Positions 49,130 through 58,446 of a stretch of 64,000 bases of DNA are shown piece by piece (within the stretch, counting starts at the first letter, position 1; the number at the start of each line of letters is the position of its first letter). Below the pieces are notes generated by a model. It ran no database searches and was not told where the DNA came from. It saw only the letters and a program-made list of their open reading frames with translations. The position numbers and the translations under genes were made by a program. The stretch spans positions 620,001-684,000 of the forward strand of contig NZ_JABMJK010000001.1 of assembly GCF_013376005.1 (NCBI RefSeq). Reading direction: 5' to 3'. The DNA comes from Duganella sp. SG902 (GTDB taxonomy: Bacteria; Pseudomonadota; Gammaproteobacteria; Burkholderiales; Burkholderiaceae_D).

Positions 49130-49516
49130 TTATGCTGCTGCGTGTTTGTTCTGGTAGTCCTGAACTGCCGCCTTGATGGCGTCTTCCGCCAGGATCGAAC
49201 AGTGGATCTTCACCGGCGGCAGCGCCAGTTCTTCCGCGATCTGGGTGTTCTTGATGGCCAGCGCCTGATCCAGGGTTTTGCCCTTGACCCATTCGGTCAC
49301 CAGCGAGCTCGATGCGATGGCCGAACCGCAGCCGTAGGTTTTGAATTTGGCGTCTTCGATCACGCCATCCGCGCCCACCTTGATTTGCAGCTTCATTACG
49401 TCGCCGCAAGCTGGCGCGCCGACCATGCCGGTACCGACGCTGTCGTCGCCTTTTTCAAACGCGCCGACGTTGCGTGGGTTTTCGTAGTGGTCCAGAACTT
49501 TATCCGAGTAAGCCAT
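49130..49516 (-). CDS. iscU: Fe-S scaffold protein IscU
   Basis: 128 aa with the three cluster cysteines (VGAPACGDVMKL, TYGCGSAIAS, KIHCSILAED) and LPPVK, the HscA recognition motif. It builds clusters with IscS. The stop is 2 nt from the REP-like repeat at 49067. Confidence 0.97.
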   Translation of the reverse strand: MAYSDKVLDHYENPRNVGAFEKGDDSVGTGMVGAPACGDVMKLQIKVGADGVIEDAKFKTYGCGSAIASSSLVTEWVKGKTLDQALAIKNTQIAEELALPPVKIHCSILAEDAIKAAVQDYQNKHAAA

Positions 49517-49542
49517 TTTGATGCTCCTGTATCTTCAATAAT

Positions 49543-50799
49543 TTAGTGGGCTGCCCATTGGATCGAATTGATATCGATGCCTTCTTTGAACATATCCCAC
49601 AGCGGCGACAGTTCACGCAGTTTGTTGACCTTGGACTTCATCAGTTCAATCGCGAAGTCGATATCGGCTTCGGTGGTGAAACGGCCGATGGTGAAACGGA
49701 TCGAGCTGTGCGCCAGTTCATCGCTGCGGCCCAGGGCGCGCAGCACATAAGATGGTTCCAGCGAGGCCGAAGTACAAGCGGAGCCCGACGACACGGCCAG
49801 GTCCTTCACGGCCATGATCAGCGACTCGCCCTCAACGTAGTTGAAGCTGACGTTCAGGTTGTGCGGCACGCGGTGTTCCATGTCGCCGTTGATGTAGGTT
49901 TCTTCGATCTCTTGCAGGCCTTTGGCCAGACGGTCGCGCAGCGCCTTGATGCGGGCGATTTCGGTGTCCATCTCGACCTTCGCCAGACGGAAGGCCTCGC
50001 CCATGCCGACGATCTGGTGGGTCGGCAGCGTGCCCGAACGCAGGCCGCGCTCGTGGCCGCCGCCGTGCATTTGCGCTTCGATACGCACGCGTGGCTTGCG
50101 GCACACGTACAGCGCGCCCACGCCTTTCGGGCCGTAGGTTTTGTGCGCGGTGAAGGTCATCAGGTCGACCTTGGTCTTCTGCAGGTCGATCGCCACCTTG
50201 CCGGTCGCCTGGGCGGCGTCGCAGTGGAAGATGATGCCTTTCGAGCGGCACAGTTCACCGATCTGATCGATCGGCTGGATCACGCCGATCTCGTTATTCA
50301 CCAGCATGACCGAGATCAGGATGGTGTCAGGACGGATGGCGGCGGTCAGCTGTTCGATGGTGATCAGGCCGTTGTCCTGCGGTTCCAGGTAGGTCGCTTC
50401 AAAACCCTGGCGCTCCAGCTCACGCACGGTGTCCAGCACGGCCTTGTGCTCGGTCTTGACGGTGATGATGTGCTTGCCCTTGGTCTTGTAGAACTGCGCC
50501 GCGCCCTTGATGGCCAGGTTGTTCGATTCGGTCGCGCCCGAGGTCCAGATGATTTCGCGCGGGTCGGCGTTGACCAGCGCCGCGACGTGGCCGCGCGCCT
50601 CTTCCACCGCCTTTTCCGCGGTCCAGCCATACATGTGGCTGCGCGAGGCCGGATTGCCGAACTGCTCGCGCAGGTAAGGAATCATCGCATCGGCGACGCG
50701 CGGATCGATCGGCGTGGTGGCCGAGTAGTCCATGTAGATCGGGAAGTGCGGCGCGGTCTGGAATTTCACGTCAGCGATGTTTTTTTCTGGGGCGTTCAT
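49543..50799 (-). CDS. iscS: Cysteine desulfurase IscS
   Basis: 418 aa PLP enzyme, 14 residues longer than E. coli IscS at the N-terminus. The PLP lysine is in [12 protein letters not shown] and the mobile-loop cysteine in [13 protein letters not shown]. It supplies sulfur for clusters and tRNA thiolation. Confidence 0.96.
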   Translation of the reverse strand: MNAPEKNIADVKFQTAPHFPIYMDYSATTPIDPRVADAMIPYLREQFGNPASRSHMYGWTAEKAVEEARGHVAALVNADPREIIWTSGATESNNLAIKGAAQFYKTKGKHIITVKTEHKAVLDTVRELERQGFEATYLEPQDNGLITIEQLTAAIRPDTILISVMLVNNEIGVIQPIDQIGELCRSKGIIFHCDAAQATGKVAIDLQKTKVDLMTFTAHKTYGPKGVGALYVCRKPRVRIEAQMHGGGHERGLRSGTLPTHQIVGMGEAFRLAKVEMDTEIARIKALRDRLAKGLQEIEETYINGDMEHRVPHNLNVSFNYVEGESLIMAVKDLAVSSGSACTSASLEPSYVLRALGRSDELAHSSIRFTIGRFTTEADIDFAIELMKSKVNKLRELSPLWDMFKEGIDINSIQWAAH

Positions 50800-50818
50800 C
50801 TGGTTACTCCGTTAGGGC

Positions 50819-51298
50819 TTACAGCGCGGCGTGGTTGCCGTTGCGAGGCATGACCACCACGTTTTGCTCAGCGTTCTTCTGCTTTTGTTGATCGACCAGA
50901 TCCTGCAGCGAGACGGAATCCAGGTAATCAACCATTTTTTCATTCAGCGTGGCCCACAACTCGTGGGTCATGCAACGCGCGCCGCTGGCCGCGTCCGCGC
51001 CATGGCAATTTTCCTTGCCGCCGCACTGGGTCGCGTCCAGCGGCTCATCCACGGCGATGATGATGTCGGCCACGGTGACCTTGTCGGCGCGGCGCGCCAG
51101 ACTGTAGCCACCACCCGGGCCGCGGATCGATTCAACGATCTCGTGGCGGCGCAGCTTGCCAAACAGCTGCTCCAGGTAAGACAGCGAAATCGCCTGACGC
51201 TGGCTGATGCCGGACAGCGTGACCGGACCTTTGCCTTGGCGCAACGCCAAATCAATCATCGCAGTCACAGCAAAACGGCCTTTGGTGGTCAGACGCAT
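50819..51298 (-). CDS. iscR: Fe-S regulator IscR
   Basis: 159 aa from ATG 51298, with GAGGT upstream (a GTG one codon earlier is possible). Rrf2-type winged helix with cluster cysteines Cys92, Cys98 and Cys109; in E. coli the third is at 104, so this one has a five-residue insertion. Represses isc when clusters are plentiful. Confidence 0.95.
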   Translation of the reverse strand: MRLTTKGRFAVTAMIDLALRQGKGPVTLSGISQRQAISLSYLEQLFGKLRRHEIVESIRGPGGGYSLARRADKVTVADIIIAVDEPLDATQCGGKENCHGADAASGARCMTHELWATLNEKMVDYLDSVSLQDLVDQQKQKNAEQNVVVMPRNGNHAAL

Positions 51299-51351
51299 CA
51301 CTACCTCGGTTGGGTTAAAATATCGACCTCTTCGCTAATCGCAAAGCCCGA

Positions 51352-51376
51352 TTAGTTGATCGAATTAGTCAAGTAT
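51352..51376 (-). promoter_or_regulatory. Possible IscR type-1 operator and promoter of isc
   Basis: On the minus strand this reads ATACTTGACTAATT followed by CGATCAACTAA. The left half matches the type-1 IscR box and contains a TTGACT -35 hexamer. It lies about 54-78 nt upstream of the iscR start. The right half is less conserved. Confidence 0.5.
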
Positions 51377-51384
51377 ACCAAACT

Positions 51385-52179
51385 TTAATAAAGCTTGCTG
51401 GCCGGCCCCTTCAGCAACTGCATGGGCTGGAACAGCTTGTGCATATCCTTATTACTAATAAAGCTAATGTTATAAGGGTGTTCCGCCTTGATTTGCGGGA
51501 AATCTTTCATCACTGGCAACTTGCTCAGCAGTTCAGCGATTTTTCCCCACAGAACCATGGTTGGCACCACGGCGGCTTGCGCGGCCAGGCCGGCCATCAC
51601 CGTTTCGAAGAACGGCAGCCACGCCTTGGCGTCTTTGGCCGGGGCAACGTGGCTGCGGAACACCAGGGAAGCGTTCAGCAGCAGGAAGCCCTGCTCGGTG
51701 AGCTTGTGCTGCATGTCGGCCAGGGTCAGGATGTGGCTGCCGGCGCCGCTACGGGCCTGGGCGGAGACCGCCGCCATGGCCTCGCCGGCGGTGTTCTCCA
51801 GCTGGAGCTGGCCATCGGCCACCAGCAGCATCTTCATGAAGTTGCGCAGCGAGGTGGCCTTGTTGACCGGCTTGGACAAGCCGCCGCCCACCTCGTCCGA
51901 CCACAGGCTGCCGACCGCCCCATCCATAAAGCAGACGCCGGTTGCGCTTTCTGCTCGCGGATATGGTCCCTCCCCCACTAGTACATACTTCACCTTATTG
52001 AGCGGCAGTGCGAACGCGGCAAACAGGCGCTGTTCGGTGGGCAGGTATTGGTCCTGGGCCAGTTGCGGCAGGTAGTCCGGCGTGGCCGCCATCATGGCTT
52101 CCAATCCCTTCAGCAACAGCGGGCGCCAGGAAACATCGGCGCGCTCGAGCGCCTCCAGAATGGTGGTCGGGATGGTCAT
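51385..52179 (-). CDS. Uracil-DNA glycosylase-like protein lacking the catalytic Asp
   Basis: 264 aa. The order of blocks follows family-1 UDG: KYVLVGEGPYPRAESATGVCF aligns with the catalytic GQDPYH loop, GFLLLNASLVFRSH with the LLLN block, and MVLWGK and AEHPYNISF with the late motifs. The catalytic Asp of GQDPYH is Gly here (GEGPYP) and the final His is Pro. Classical uracil excision is therefore unlikely. It may bind DNA or act on another base. Confidence 0.65.
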   Translation of the reverse strand: MTIPTTILEALERADVSWRPLLLKGLEAMMAATPDYLPQLAQDQYLPTEQRLFAAFALPLNKVKYVLVGEGPYPRAESATGVCFMDGAVGSLWSDEVGGGLSKPVNKATSLRNFMKMLLVADGQLQLENTAGEAMAAVSAQARSGAGSHILTLADMQHKLTEQGFLLLNASLVFRSHVAPAKDAKAWLPFFETVMAGLAAQAAVVPTMVLWGKIAELLSKLPVMKDFPQIKAEHPYNISFISNKDMHKLFQPMQLLKGPASKLY

Positions 52180-52218
52180 TGAAGAAAAAGCTTTCGGGGA
52201 AAGGTAAGATTGTAACTT

Positions 52219-53229
52219 ATGGGGAAAGATTTGAAACGCTGGATCGCTGCCGCCGCGATTGCGGCCACTGCCATCGCGGCCGGCGCGCAGAAGCTGACGC
52301 TGGACGAGGCGTTGGACGCGCCGGCGCGCGCCCATGTGGTCAACGAGTATGCGCGGCGTCTGACCGAGCTGCATGTGGACCCGGTGCGCGCCAAGGCGGC
52401 CGCCGACGATATCCGCCAGCGCCTGGCGCGCGGCGAGTACGACCAGCAAACGACGGCGCGCGCGCTGGCCGCGCGTGTGACGCGCGACGTGGCCGCCATC
52501 GCGCCCGACCGCCATACCTATCTGGAATACGTGCCCTACGATCTGGCCGACGACCGTCAACGCCCGCAGCCGCCGGTGCAATCAGCCGACAACTTCGGCC
52601 TGCGCAAGTTTGAAACGCTGGGCGAGAACATCGGTTATTTGCAGATCAGCCGCCTGGGGCCGCTGGACCGCGCCGCCGTGGAGGCGGCCGGCCGCTTCAT
52701 GTCGCAAGCCGGCGATTGCGCGGCCCTGATTATCGACCTGCGCGACGCCAACGGCGACGGCCAGGCCATGGCCGCCCTGCTTTCCAGCTATCTGCTGGAA
52801 GACAAGCGCAGCTACTTTTTCAAGGACAAGCAAATCCATCTGCACGACCAGCTCGACCGCGAAGGCCGTGTGGTGGCGGAGTACTGGACCAGCGCCGATG
52901 TGGCCGGCAAGCGTTTCGGCGGCAAGAAGCCGCTGTATCTGCTGGTGAACGACCGCACTGGCGGCGCGGCCGAGGCGTTCGCCTACGATTTGCAGCAATA
53001 TGTGAAGCGCGCGGTGGTGGTGGGTTCGCCAACGGCGGGCGATGCGCGCGTGGGCGCAAAGCAGCGCGTGTCGCGTCAGTTGCAGACCTCGGTGGCGATC
53101 TCGCGCGCCAGCAATGTGGTGACCCGCGCCAACTGGGAAGGCACTGGCGTGCGGCCTGATCAGATGGTGGTCCCGGATCAAGCGCTGGACCGCGCACTGG
53201 CGCTGGCCCAGGCCGCCCTCAGGCGTTAG
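52219..53229 (+). CDS. S41-peptidase-like protein, apparent catalytic Ser missing
   Basis: 336 aa with a signal peptide of about 23 residues. An N-terminal IRBP-type helical domain is followed by the S41 core (LGENIGYLQISRLGPLDR, AALIIDLRDANGDGQ, VVVGSPTAGDARVG). The position of the catalytic Ser in the usual RTFSAAEEF motif reads RTGGAAEAF here. Periplasmic, possibly a non-catalytic or unusual member. Confidence 0.7.
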   Translation: MGKDLKRWIAAAAIAATAIAAGAQKLTLDEALDAPARAHVVNEYARRLTELHVDPVRAKAAADDIRQRLARGEYDQQTTARALAARVTRDVAAIAPDRHTYLEYVPYDLADDRQRPQPPVQSADNFGLRKFETLGENIGYLQISRLGPLDRAAVEAAGRFMSQAGDCAALIIDLRDANGDGQAMAALLSSYLLEDKRSYFFKDKQIHLHDQLDREGRVVAEYWTSADVAGKRFGGKKPLYLLVNDRTGGAAEAFAYDLQQYVKRAVVVGSPTAGDARVGAKQRVSRQLQTSVAISRASNVVTRANWEGTGVRPDQMVVPDQALDRALALAQAALRR

Positions 53230-53232
53230 CAC

Positions 53233-53319
53233 GTCATTCCGGCGCAGGCCGGAATCCATGGAATATGTGGGCCGTGTTAGTGCATGCCTTCTATGGATTC
53301 CGGCCTTCGCCGGAATGAC
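53233..53319. repeat. REP-like palindromic repeat pair
   Basis: GTCATTCCGGCGCAGGCCGG at the left and its complementary CCGGCCTTCGCCGGAATGAC at the right, same family as 46133 and 49067 but with a CCGG rather than CCCGC stem. It sits between two convergent genes. Confidence 0.85.
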
Positions 53320-53323
53320 GGCA

Positions 53324-53968
53324 CTACTCGGTGTCTGGCTGCCGCGAAGGGTGCGCCTGCTGGAAGGCCGGCAGTTCGGCGCAGGCCGCGTGAATCCGCA
53401 TCACCGTCGGATACGGCGTCGTGTCGACGTTGAAGCGCTGGGCGTTGAACACCTGCGGCACCAGACAGCAATCGGCCAGCGTCGGCGTATCGCCATGGCA
53501 ATAACGGCCGGTGCGCGGATCGTTGGCCAGCAACGATTCCAGCGTGGCCAGGCCGCTGCGCAGCCAGTGCTGTTGCCAGCCCAGCTTCACCTCTTCCGTC
53601 ACGCCAACCTGCCCGGTCAGGTACTTCAACACGCGCAGATTGCCAATCGGATGCGAGTCCGCCGCGATGCTCAGCGCCAAGGCGCGCACGCGAGCGCGGC
53701 TGACGGCGTCTGGCGGCAGCAGCGGCGTCTGCGGATGCGTCTCCTCCAGATATTCAATGATGGCCAGCGACTGGCCCAGCACATCACCATCCACTTCCAG
53801 CGCCGGCACCAGCATGGAAGGATTGACGGCGCGGTAGGCGTCGCCCAGCTGCTCACCGCCGTTGCGCAGCAGGTGCACCGGCACGGCGTCGTAGGCGATG
53901 CCCTTGAGGTTGAGCGCGATGCGCACGCGATAGGCGGCGGAACTGCGGAAATAGGTATAGAGCTTCAT
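53324..53968 (-). CDS. maiA: Maleylacetoacetate isomerase (zeta-class GST)
   Basis: 214 aa. N-terminal thioredoxin-like half has RSSAAYRVRIAL where zeta GSTs usually have SSCSWRVRIAL; the glutathione-activating Ser is kept, the Cys is Ala. The C-terminal helical half is complete. It isomerises maleylacetoacetate in tyrosine catabolism. The start overlaps the fahA stop by 1 nt. Confidence 0.92.
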   Translation of the reverse strand: MKLYTYFRSSAAYRVRIALNLKGIAYDAVPVHLLRNGGEQLGDAYRAVNPSMLVPALEVDGDVLGQSLAIIEYLEETHPQTPLLPPDAVSRARVRALALSIAADSHPIGNLRVLKYLTGQVGVTEEVKLGWQQHWLRSGLATLESLLANDPRTGRYCHGDTPTLADCCLVPQVFNAQRFNVDTTPYPTVMRIHAACAELPAFQQAHPSRQPDTE

Positions 53969-54990
53969 CAACGGCGCTCCTTGTAGTGCGCGACGACCTG
54001 GTCGATGGCGCCGAAGATGCTGTTGCCGTGCTTGTCGTTCATCTCGATGCGCACGCTGTCGCCAAACTTGAGGAAAGATGTCTGCGGCTTGCCGGTCTCG
54101 ATGGTTTCGTACATGCGCACCTCGGCCAGGCAGCAATAGCCCACGCCGCCGTTGGCGATGCTCGATCCGTGCAGGCCGCCCTGCTTGTTCGATACGGTGC
54201 CGGAACCGATGATGGTGCCCGCGCCCAGTTCGCGCGTGCTGGCCGCGTGCGCCACCAGTTGGGCGAAGCTGAAGGTCATGTCTTCGCCCGCGTTCGGCTT
54301 GCCGAATGGCTGCTTGTTCAGCTCCACCAGCAGCGGCAGGTGCAGCTTGCTGTCGGCCCAGTCCGCGCCCAGCTCATCGGGCGTGACCGCCACCGGCGAA
54401 AACGCGCTGGCCGGCTTGGACTGGAAGAAGCCGAAGCCTTTGGCCAGTTCGTTGGGAATCAGGTTGCGCAGCGAGACGTCGTTGACCAGCATGACCAGGC
54501 GGATGGCCTTGGCGGCGTCCTGCGGCGTGGCGCCCATCGGCACATCACCAGTGATGACGGCCACTTCGGCTTCCAGGTCGATGCCCCAGTCTTCGCTCAG
54601 CGCGTAGATCGGGTCGCGCGGGCCGACGAAGCTGTCCGAGCCGCCCTGGTACATCAGCGGATCCGTGTAGAACGAGGCCGGCACCTCGGCGTTGCGCGCC
54701 TTGCGCACCAGTTCGACGTGGTTGATGTAGGCCGAACCATCCGCCCACTGATAGGCGCGCGGCAGCGGCGAGTGGCAGTATTGCTGGTCGAACGGCTTGG
54801 CGTCGACCGCGTCGCCGCTGTTCACCGCGGCGTAGACATCCTCCAGTCGCGGCGCGACCAGTTCCCAGTTGTCCAGCGCATGCTGCAGGGTGGCTGAGAT
54901 TTTCGGTACGTGCTGGTAGTGCTTGAGGTCGCGGCTGACGACAACCAGGCGGCCGTCGCGGCTACCGTCTTTAAGGGTGGCAAGCTTCAT
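53968..54990 (-). CDS. fahA: Fumarylacetoacetate hydrolase
   Basis: 340 aa FAH-superfamily enzyme with metal-binding acidic residues in the DLEAEVAVITGDVPMGAT region. It hydrolyses fumarylacetoacetate to fumarate and acetoacetate, the last step after maiA. Divergent from the LysR gene at 55077. Confidence 0.92.
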   Translation of the reverse strand: MKLATLKDGSRDGRLVVVSRDLKHYQHVPKISATLQHALDNWELVAPRLEDVYAAVNSGDAVDAKPFDQQYCHSPLPRAYQWADGSAYINHVELVRKARNAEVPASFYTDPLMYQGGSDSFVGPRDPIYALSEDWGIDLEAEVAVITGDVPMGATPQDAAKAIRLVMLVNDVSLRNLIPNELAKGFGFFQSKPASAFSPVAVTPDELGADWADSKLHLPLLVELNKQPFGKPNAGEDMTFSFAQLVAHAASTRELGAGTIIGSGTVSNKQGGLHGSSIANGGVGYCCLAEVRMYETIETGKPQTSFLKFGDSVRIEMNDKHGNSIFGAIDQVVAHYKERR

Positions 54991-55076
54991 CGTGTCTCCA
55001 ATTCAATCCCGGCATTAGATGACAGTTTCAGATATCATACAAATCGTATTTTTCACTGCATTTATCAGAATTCCTC

Positions 55077-55991
55077 ATGAATCCCAGCTTGCGGCAAATG
55101 CGCGCCCTGGTGGCGCTGGCCAAGACCGGCAGCTTCACGCTGGCCGCCGACCACCTGAACGTGACGCAATCGGCGTTGAGCGGCCAGATCAAGGAACTGG
55201 AGCAGATGCTGGGCGTGCGCGTGGTCGAGCGTACCACGCGCAAGACCCAGCTTTCCGAACTGGGACGCGAACTGTATCCATTGTTCGACAAGATGCTGCA
55301 GGACCTCGACCGTGCCATGGCCGACATCGCCAGCCGCAAGGCGCTCAAGCAGGGCTCGGTGCGGGTGGCCGCGCCGCAAATGCTCTCTTGCACCCTGCTG
55401 CCGGAAGCGATCGCCGCCTACCGCGCGCGCCATCCGGAGGTGCAGATAAGGCTGACCGACTGCCCGGTGGAACAGGTATCGGCGCGCGTGTTCAGCGGCG
55501 AGGCCGACTTCGGCATCGGCCCGGAGCGCGACGCCACCGCCGAGATCGAAGCCCAGCCGCTGTTCGAGATGGCGTTCGTGGTGGTCTACCCGCGAGGACA
55601 CGCGCTGGAACAGCGCAAGCGCGTCACCTGGAGCGACGTCAACCGCTACCCCTTCATCTCGCTGCAGGGGCAGTTCACCGAGCGCCTGCTGCGCGACGTG
55701 CACGTATCCTTCCGCGAACTATCGCTCAGCCCGCATAACGAAGTCACCTTCATGACCACCGCGCTGGCCATGGTGCACGCCGGCCAGGGCGTCACCGTCT
55801 GCCTGCCGTACGCCGAGAAAATGGTGCAGCTGTACGGCCTGAAAATGCGCCCGCTGGCGGCGCCGGCCCTGACGCGCCGCTTCTTCATTTACACCCGCGG
55901 CGTGCGCGCCCTGTCGCCGGCGGCCGAGAGTTTTGTTGCTTTTATGCACGAGTTTATCGCCGCCCACGAATGGAATTTGCCGGCCGCCTGA
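55077..55991 (+). CDS. LysR-family transcriptional regulator
   Basis: 304 aa. N-terminal winged helix (LRQMRALVALAKTGSFTLAA, DHLNVTQSALSGQIKELEQ) and a C-terminal PBP2-type effector domain. Divergent from fahA with an 86-nt gap, so it may regulate the maiA-fahA pair; the effector is unknown. Confidence 0.88.
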   Translation: MNPSLRQMRALVALAKTGSFTLAADHLNVTQSALSGQIKELEQMLGVRVVERTTRKTQLSELGRELYPLFDKMLQDLDRAMADIASRKALKQGSVRVAAPQMLSCTLLPEAIAAYRARHPEVQIRLTDCPVEQVSARVFSGEADFGIGPERDATAEIEAQPLFEMAFVVVYPRGHALEQRKRVTWSDVNRYPFISLQGQFTERLLRDVHVSFRELSLSPHNEVTFMTTALAMVHAGQGVTVCLPYAEKMVQLYGLKMRPLAAPALTRRFFIYTRGVRALSPAAESFVAFMHEFIAAHEWNLPAA

Positions 55992-56092
55992 GAGGCAAAA
56001 TCATCAACAGCCTTACAATTTATTTCAAATTAGAAAAATTTATTGCCACAAATCTATTGTGGAAGCGGTTTCGTATTGTGTATCCTTTATTG

Positions 56093-56668
56093 ATGAATAT
56101 TTTGCACATCGATTCCTGCGCCCTGGGCGACCATTCGACTTCGCGCCAGATGACGTCCGCCGCCACGGCGGCGCTGACGGCGGCCCATGAACAGGCGACC
56201 GTCCTCTACCGCGATCTGGCGGCCTCGCCCCTGTCCCACGCCAGCGGCCCTTTGCTGCAAGTCATCAGCCAGCGCTGGGACGCCGATATTCCCATGAACG
56301 CCGAACTGCGCGCCGAAGCCCTGCAAAGCGTCTCGCTGCTGCAGGAATTCGACGAGGCCGACGTGGTGGTGCTGGGCGCGCCCATGCACAACTTCTCCGT
56401 GCCGTCGACGCTCAAGGCGTGGATGGACCGGCTGCTGGAATTGCGCGCCGCCACCGCCATCGCCCTCGGCCCGCGCCGTAACGATGTGCACGTGGTGCTG
56501 GTCACCGCCGGCTGCGGCATGCTGGGCCTGGAACCGGCGGAGGAGTTGATGCACCATCACGAAAGCCAGCTCAGGGCCGCGTTCCGCCACCTGGGCATCC
56601 AGCACCTCGACATGGTGCGTCAACTGGCGGATCTGCAACAAGTGCTGGAGTTCAAGCGCGCCGCCTGA
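56093..56668 (+). CDS. azoR: FMN-dependent NADH azoreductase
   Basis: 191 aa flavodoxin-like protein from ATG 56093; a longer frame to 55970 has a poor N-terminus. MNILHIDSCALGDHSTSRQM and the FMN-binding VLGAPMHNFSVPSTLKAW match AzoR. It reduces quinones and azo dyes with NADH. Confidence 0.88.
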   Translation: MNILHIDSCALGDHSTSRQMTSAATAALTAAHEQATVLYRDLAASPLSHASGPLLQVISQRWDADIPMNAELRAEALQSVSLLQEFDEADVVVLGAPMHNFSVPSTLKAWMDRLLELRAATAIALGPRRNDVHVVLVTAGCGMLGLEPAEELMHHHESQLRAAFRHLGIQHLDMVRQLADLQQVLEFKRAA

Positions 56669-56702
56669 TGATAGCGCTATCGCTGTTTTATAATGCAGCA
56701 TC

Positions 56703-57266
56703 ATGACTGCGAACACCATCGCCATCAATCAACTGATGGACAAGTTTGACGGCCACCACAGCGTTTGGCTGTTCGGCTACGGCTCCTTGATCTACAAGGC
56801 GGACTTCCCCTACCTGCGGCGCCGCCCGGCCAGCATCAACGGCTGGACGCGGCGTTTCTGGCAAGGTTCGCACGACCATCGCGGCACGCCGGAAGCGCCG
56901 GGCCGCGTGGTCACGCTCATCGAAGAGGCCGGCGCGGTCTGCCACGGCATGGCCTACCTGATCACGCCGGAAGTCTTCGCCCACCTCGACCATCGCGAAA
57001 AGAACGGCTACCTGCGGCTGGCCATTCCCATCGCGTTTGAGGACGGCGAGCAGGCCGAGGGCGTGGTCTACATCGCCACGCCCGACAACACCGCCTTCCT
57101 CGGCGCCGCCTCCGAGCAGGAGATCGCCGCCCACATCGCCCGTTCATCCGGGCCGAGCGGGCCGAACAGCGACTACCTCAACCACCTGGCCACGGCCCTG
57201 CGCGAGCTGGGCCGGCACGACCAGCATGTGTTCGACATCGAGCGTCACCTCGCGGCGCTAAAATAA
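56703..57266 (+). CDS. Gamma-glutamylcyclotransferase, ChaC type
   Basis: 187 aa. VWLFGYGSLIYKADFPYLRR carries the GSL motif of the cyclotransferase fold and LDHREKNGYLR the catalytic Glu. ChaC-type enzymes degrade glutathione to 5-oxoproline and Cys-Gly. The 3' end overlaps the radical SAM gene by 9 nt, convergent. Confidence 0.88.
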   Translation: MTANTIAINQLMDKFDGHHSVWLFGYGSLIYKADFPYLRRRPASINGWTRRFWQGSHDHRGTPEAPGRVVTLIEEAGAVCHGMAYLITPEVFAHLDHREKNGYLRLAIPIAFEDGEQAEGVVYIATPDNTAFLGAASEQEIAAHIARSSGPSGPNSDYLNHLATALRELGRHDQHVFDIERHLAALK

Positions 57267-58415
57267 ATCCATCTGTCCCGCCTCGGCCGCCGCCTGGGCG
57301 CGCGCGCCCAGGGGCGGCACCACCAGCGGGCGGGTGAACTGCGACGCATCCATGCCAAGGAAGCGGCTGCCATGTCCCGTCAGGCCCAGCCGCTCGCTGG
57401 CGATCTTCACGCGCTGGCGTATCAGCTCCGCCCACACGCCCTCGCCCTTCATGCGCGTGTCGAAATTGCTGACGTAGTCCTTGCCGCCGCGCATTTCGCG
57501 CACGCGGTTCATCACCCGCTGCGCCCGCTCGGGGAAATGGGCCTGCAGCCACTCCTTGAACAGCGGCGCCACTTCCCACGGCAGGCGCAGCACGGTGTAG
57601 TGCGCGCTCACCGCGCCGGCTTCCTTGACCGCCTCCAGTATCCGTTCGATATCCGGCTCGGTGATGAAGGGAATGATGGGCGCGATGCTGACCGCCACCG
57701 GGATGCCGGCATCGGTCAGCGTGCGGATGGTGCGCAGGCGGCGCGCCGGGGCCGCCGCGCGCGGCTCCAGCGTGCGCGCGATGGCCGGGTCGAGCGTGGT
57801 CAGCGTGATGGCCACGCCGGCTTGCCGCTTGGCCGCCATCGGCGCCAGCAGGTCGATATCGCGCTCGATCAGCGAGGACTTGGTGATCAACCCCACCGGG
57901 TGCTGGCATTCGTGCAGCACCTCCAGCACGCGGCGGGTCAGCTTGAGCTGGCGCTCGCAGGGCTGGTAGGCGTCCGTGTTCACGCCCAGCGCGATCGATT
58001 CCGGCTCGTACCCCGGCTTGGCCAGTTCCTTGCGCAGCATTTCCGGCGCGTTGACCTTGGCGAAAATCTTGCTCTCGAATTCCATGCCCGGCGACAGCCC
58101 CAGATAGCTGTGCGTAGGCCGCGCAAAACAATAAATGCAACCGTGCTCGCAGCCGCGATAAGGATTCAGCGATACACTGAAGGGGATATCCGGCGAGGCA
58201 TTGCGGCTGAGGATGGAGCGGCAAATTTCTTCCGTGACCTGTGTTTTCCATGGTTTGGCCTCCTCTTCTTCCCGCTCCCAGCCGTCGTCGTAGGCTTCGC
58301 GGGTGTTCAGTTCGTAACGGCCCTGCATGTTCGACACCGCGCCGCGCCCTTTTTGTGCCTTGAGCGAAGGTGGCGGCAGCATTACCTGCTCTTGATTGTT
58401 TTCATCATGGGACAT
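57258..58415 (-). CDS. PA0069-family radical SAM protein
   Basis: 385 aa from ATG 58415. The radical SAM motif is CEHGCIYCF (C-x3-C-x2-C), preceded by SVSLNPYRGC. The group is related to spore photoproduct lyase by sequence family, and its substrate is unknown. A near-consensus LexA box lies 15 nt upstream (58431-58446), so the gene is probably SOS-induced and may act on damaged DNA or RNA. A longer in-frame start would cover the box and was rejected. Confidence 0.88.
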   Translation of the reverse strand: MSHDENNQEQVMLPPPSLKAQKGRGAVSNMQGRYELNTREAYDDGWEREEEEAKPWKTQVTEEICRSILSRNASPDIPFSVSLNPYRGCEHGCIYCFARPTHSYLGLSPGMEFESKIFAKVNAPEMLRKELAKPGYEPESIALGVNTDAYQPCERQLKLTRRVLEVLHECQHPVGLITKSSLIERDIDLLAPMAAKRQAGVAITLTTLDPAIARTLEPRAAAPARRLRTIRTLTDAGIPVAVSIAPIIPFITEPDIERILEAVKEAGAVSAHYTVLRLPWEVAPLFKEWLQAHFPERAQRVMNRVREMRGGKDYVSNFDTRMKGEGVWAELIRQRVKIASERLGLTGHGSRFLGMDASQFTRPLVVPPLGARAQAAAEAGQMDLF

Positions 58416-58430
58416 GACGGGATCCAAATA

Positions 58431-58446
58431 CTGTATATACATACAG
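58431..58446 (-). promoter_or_regulatory. LexA (SOS) operator
   Basis: CTGTATATACATACAG matches the LexA consensus CTGTATATATATACAG at 15 of 16 positions, with perfect CTGT and ACAG half-sites at the right spacing. It lies 15 nt from the start of the radical SAM gene, where it would block transcription. No other copy was seen in the window. Confidence 0.85.
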
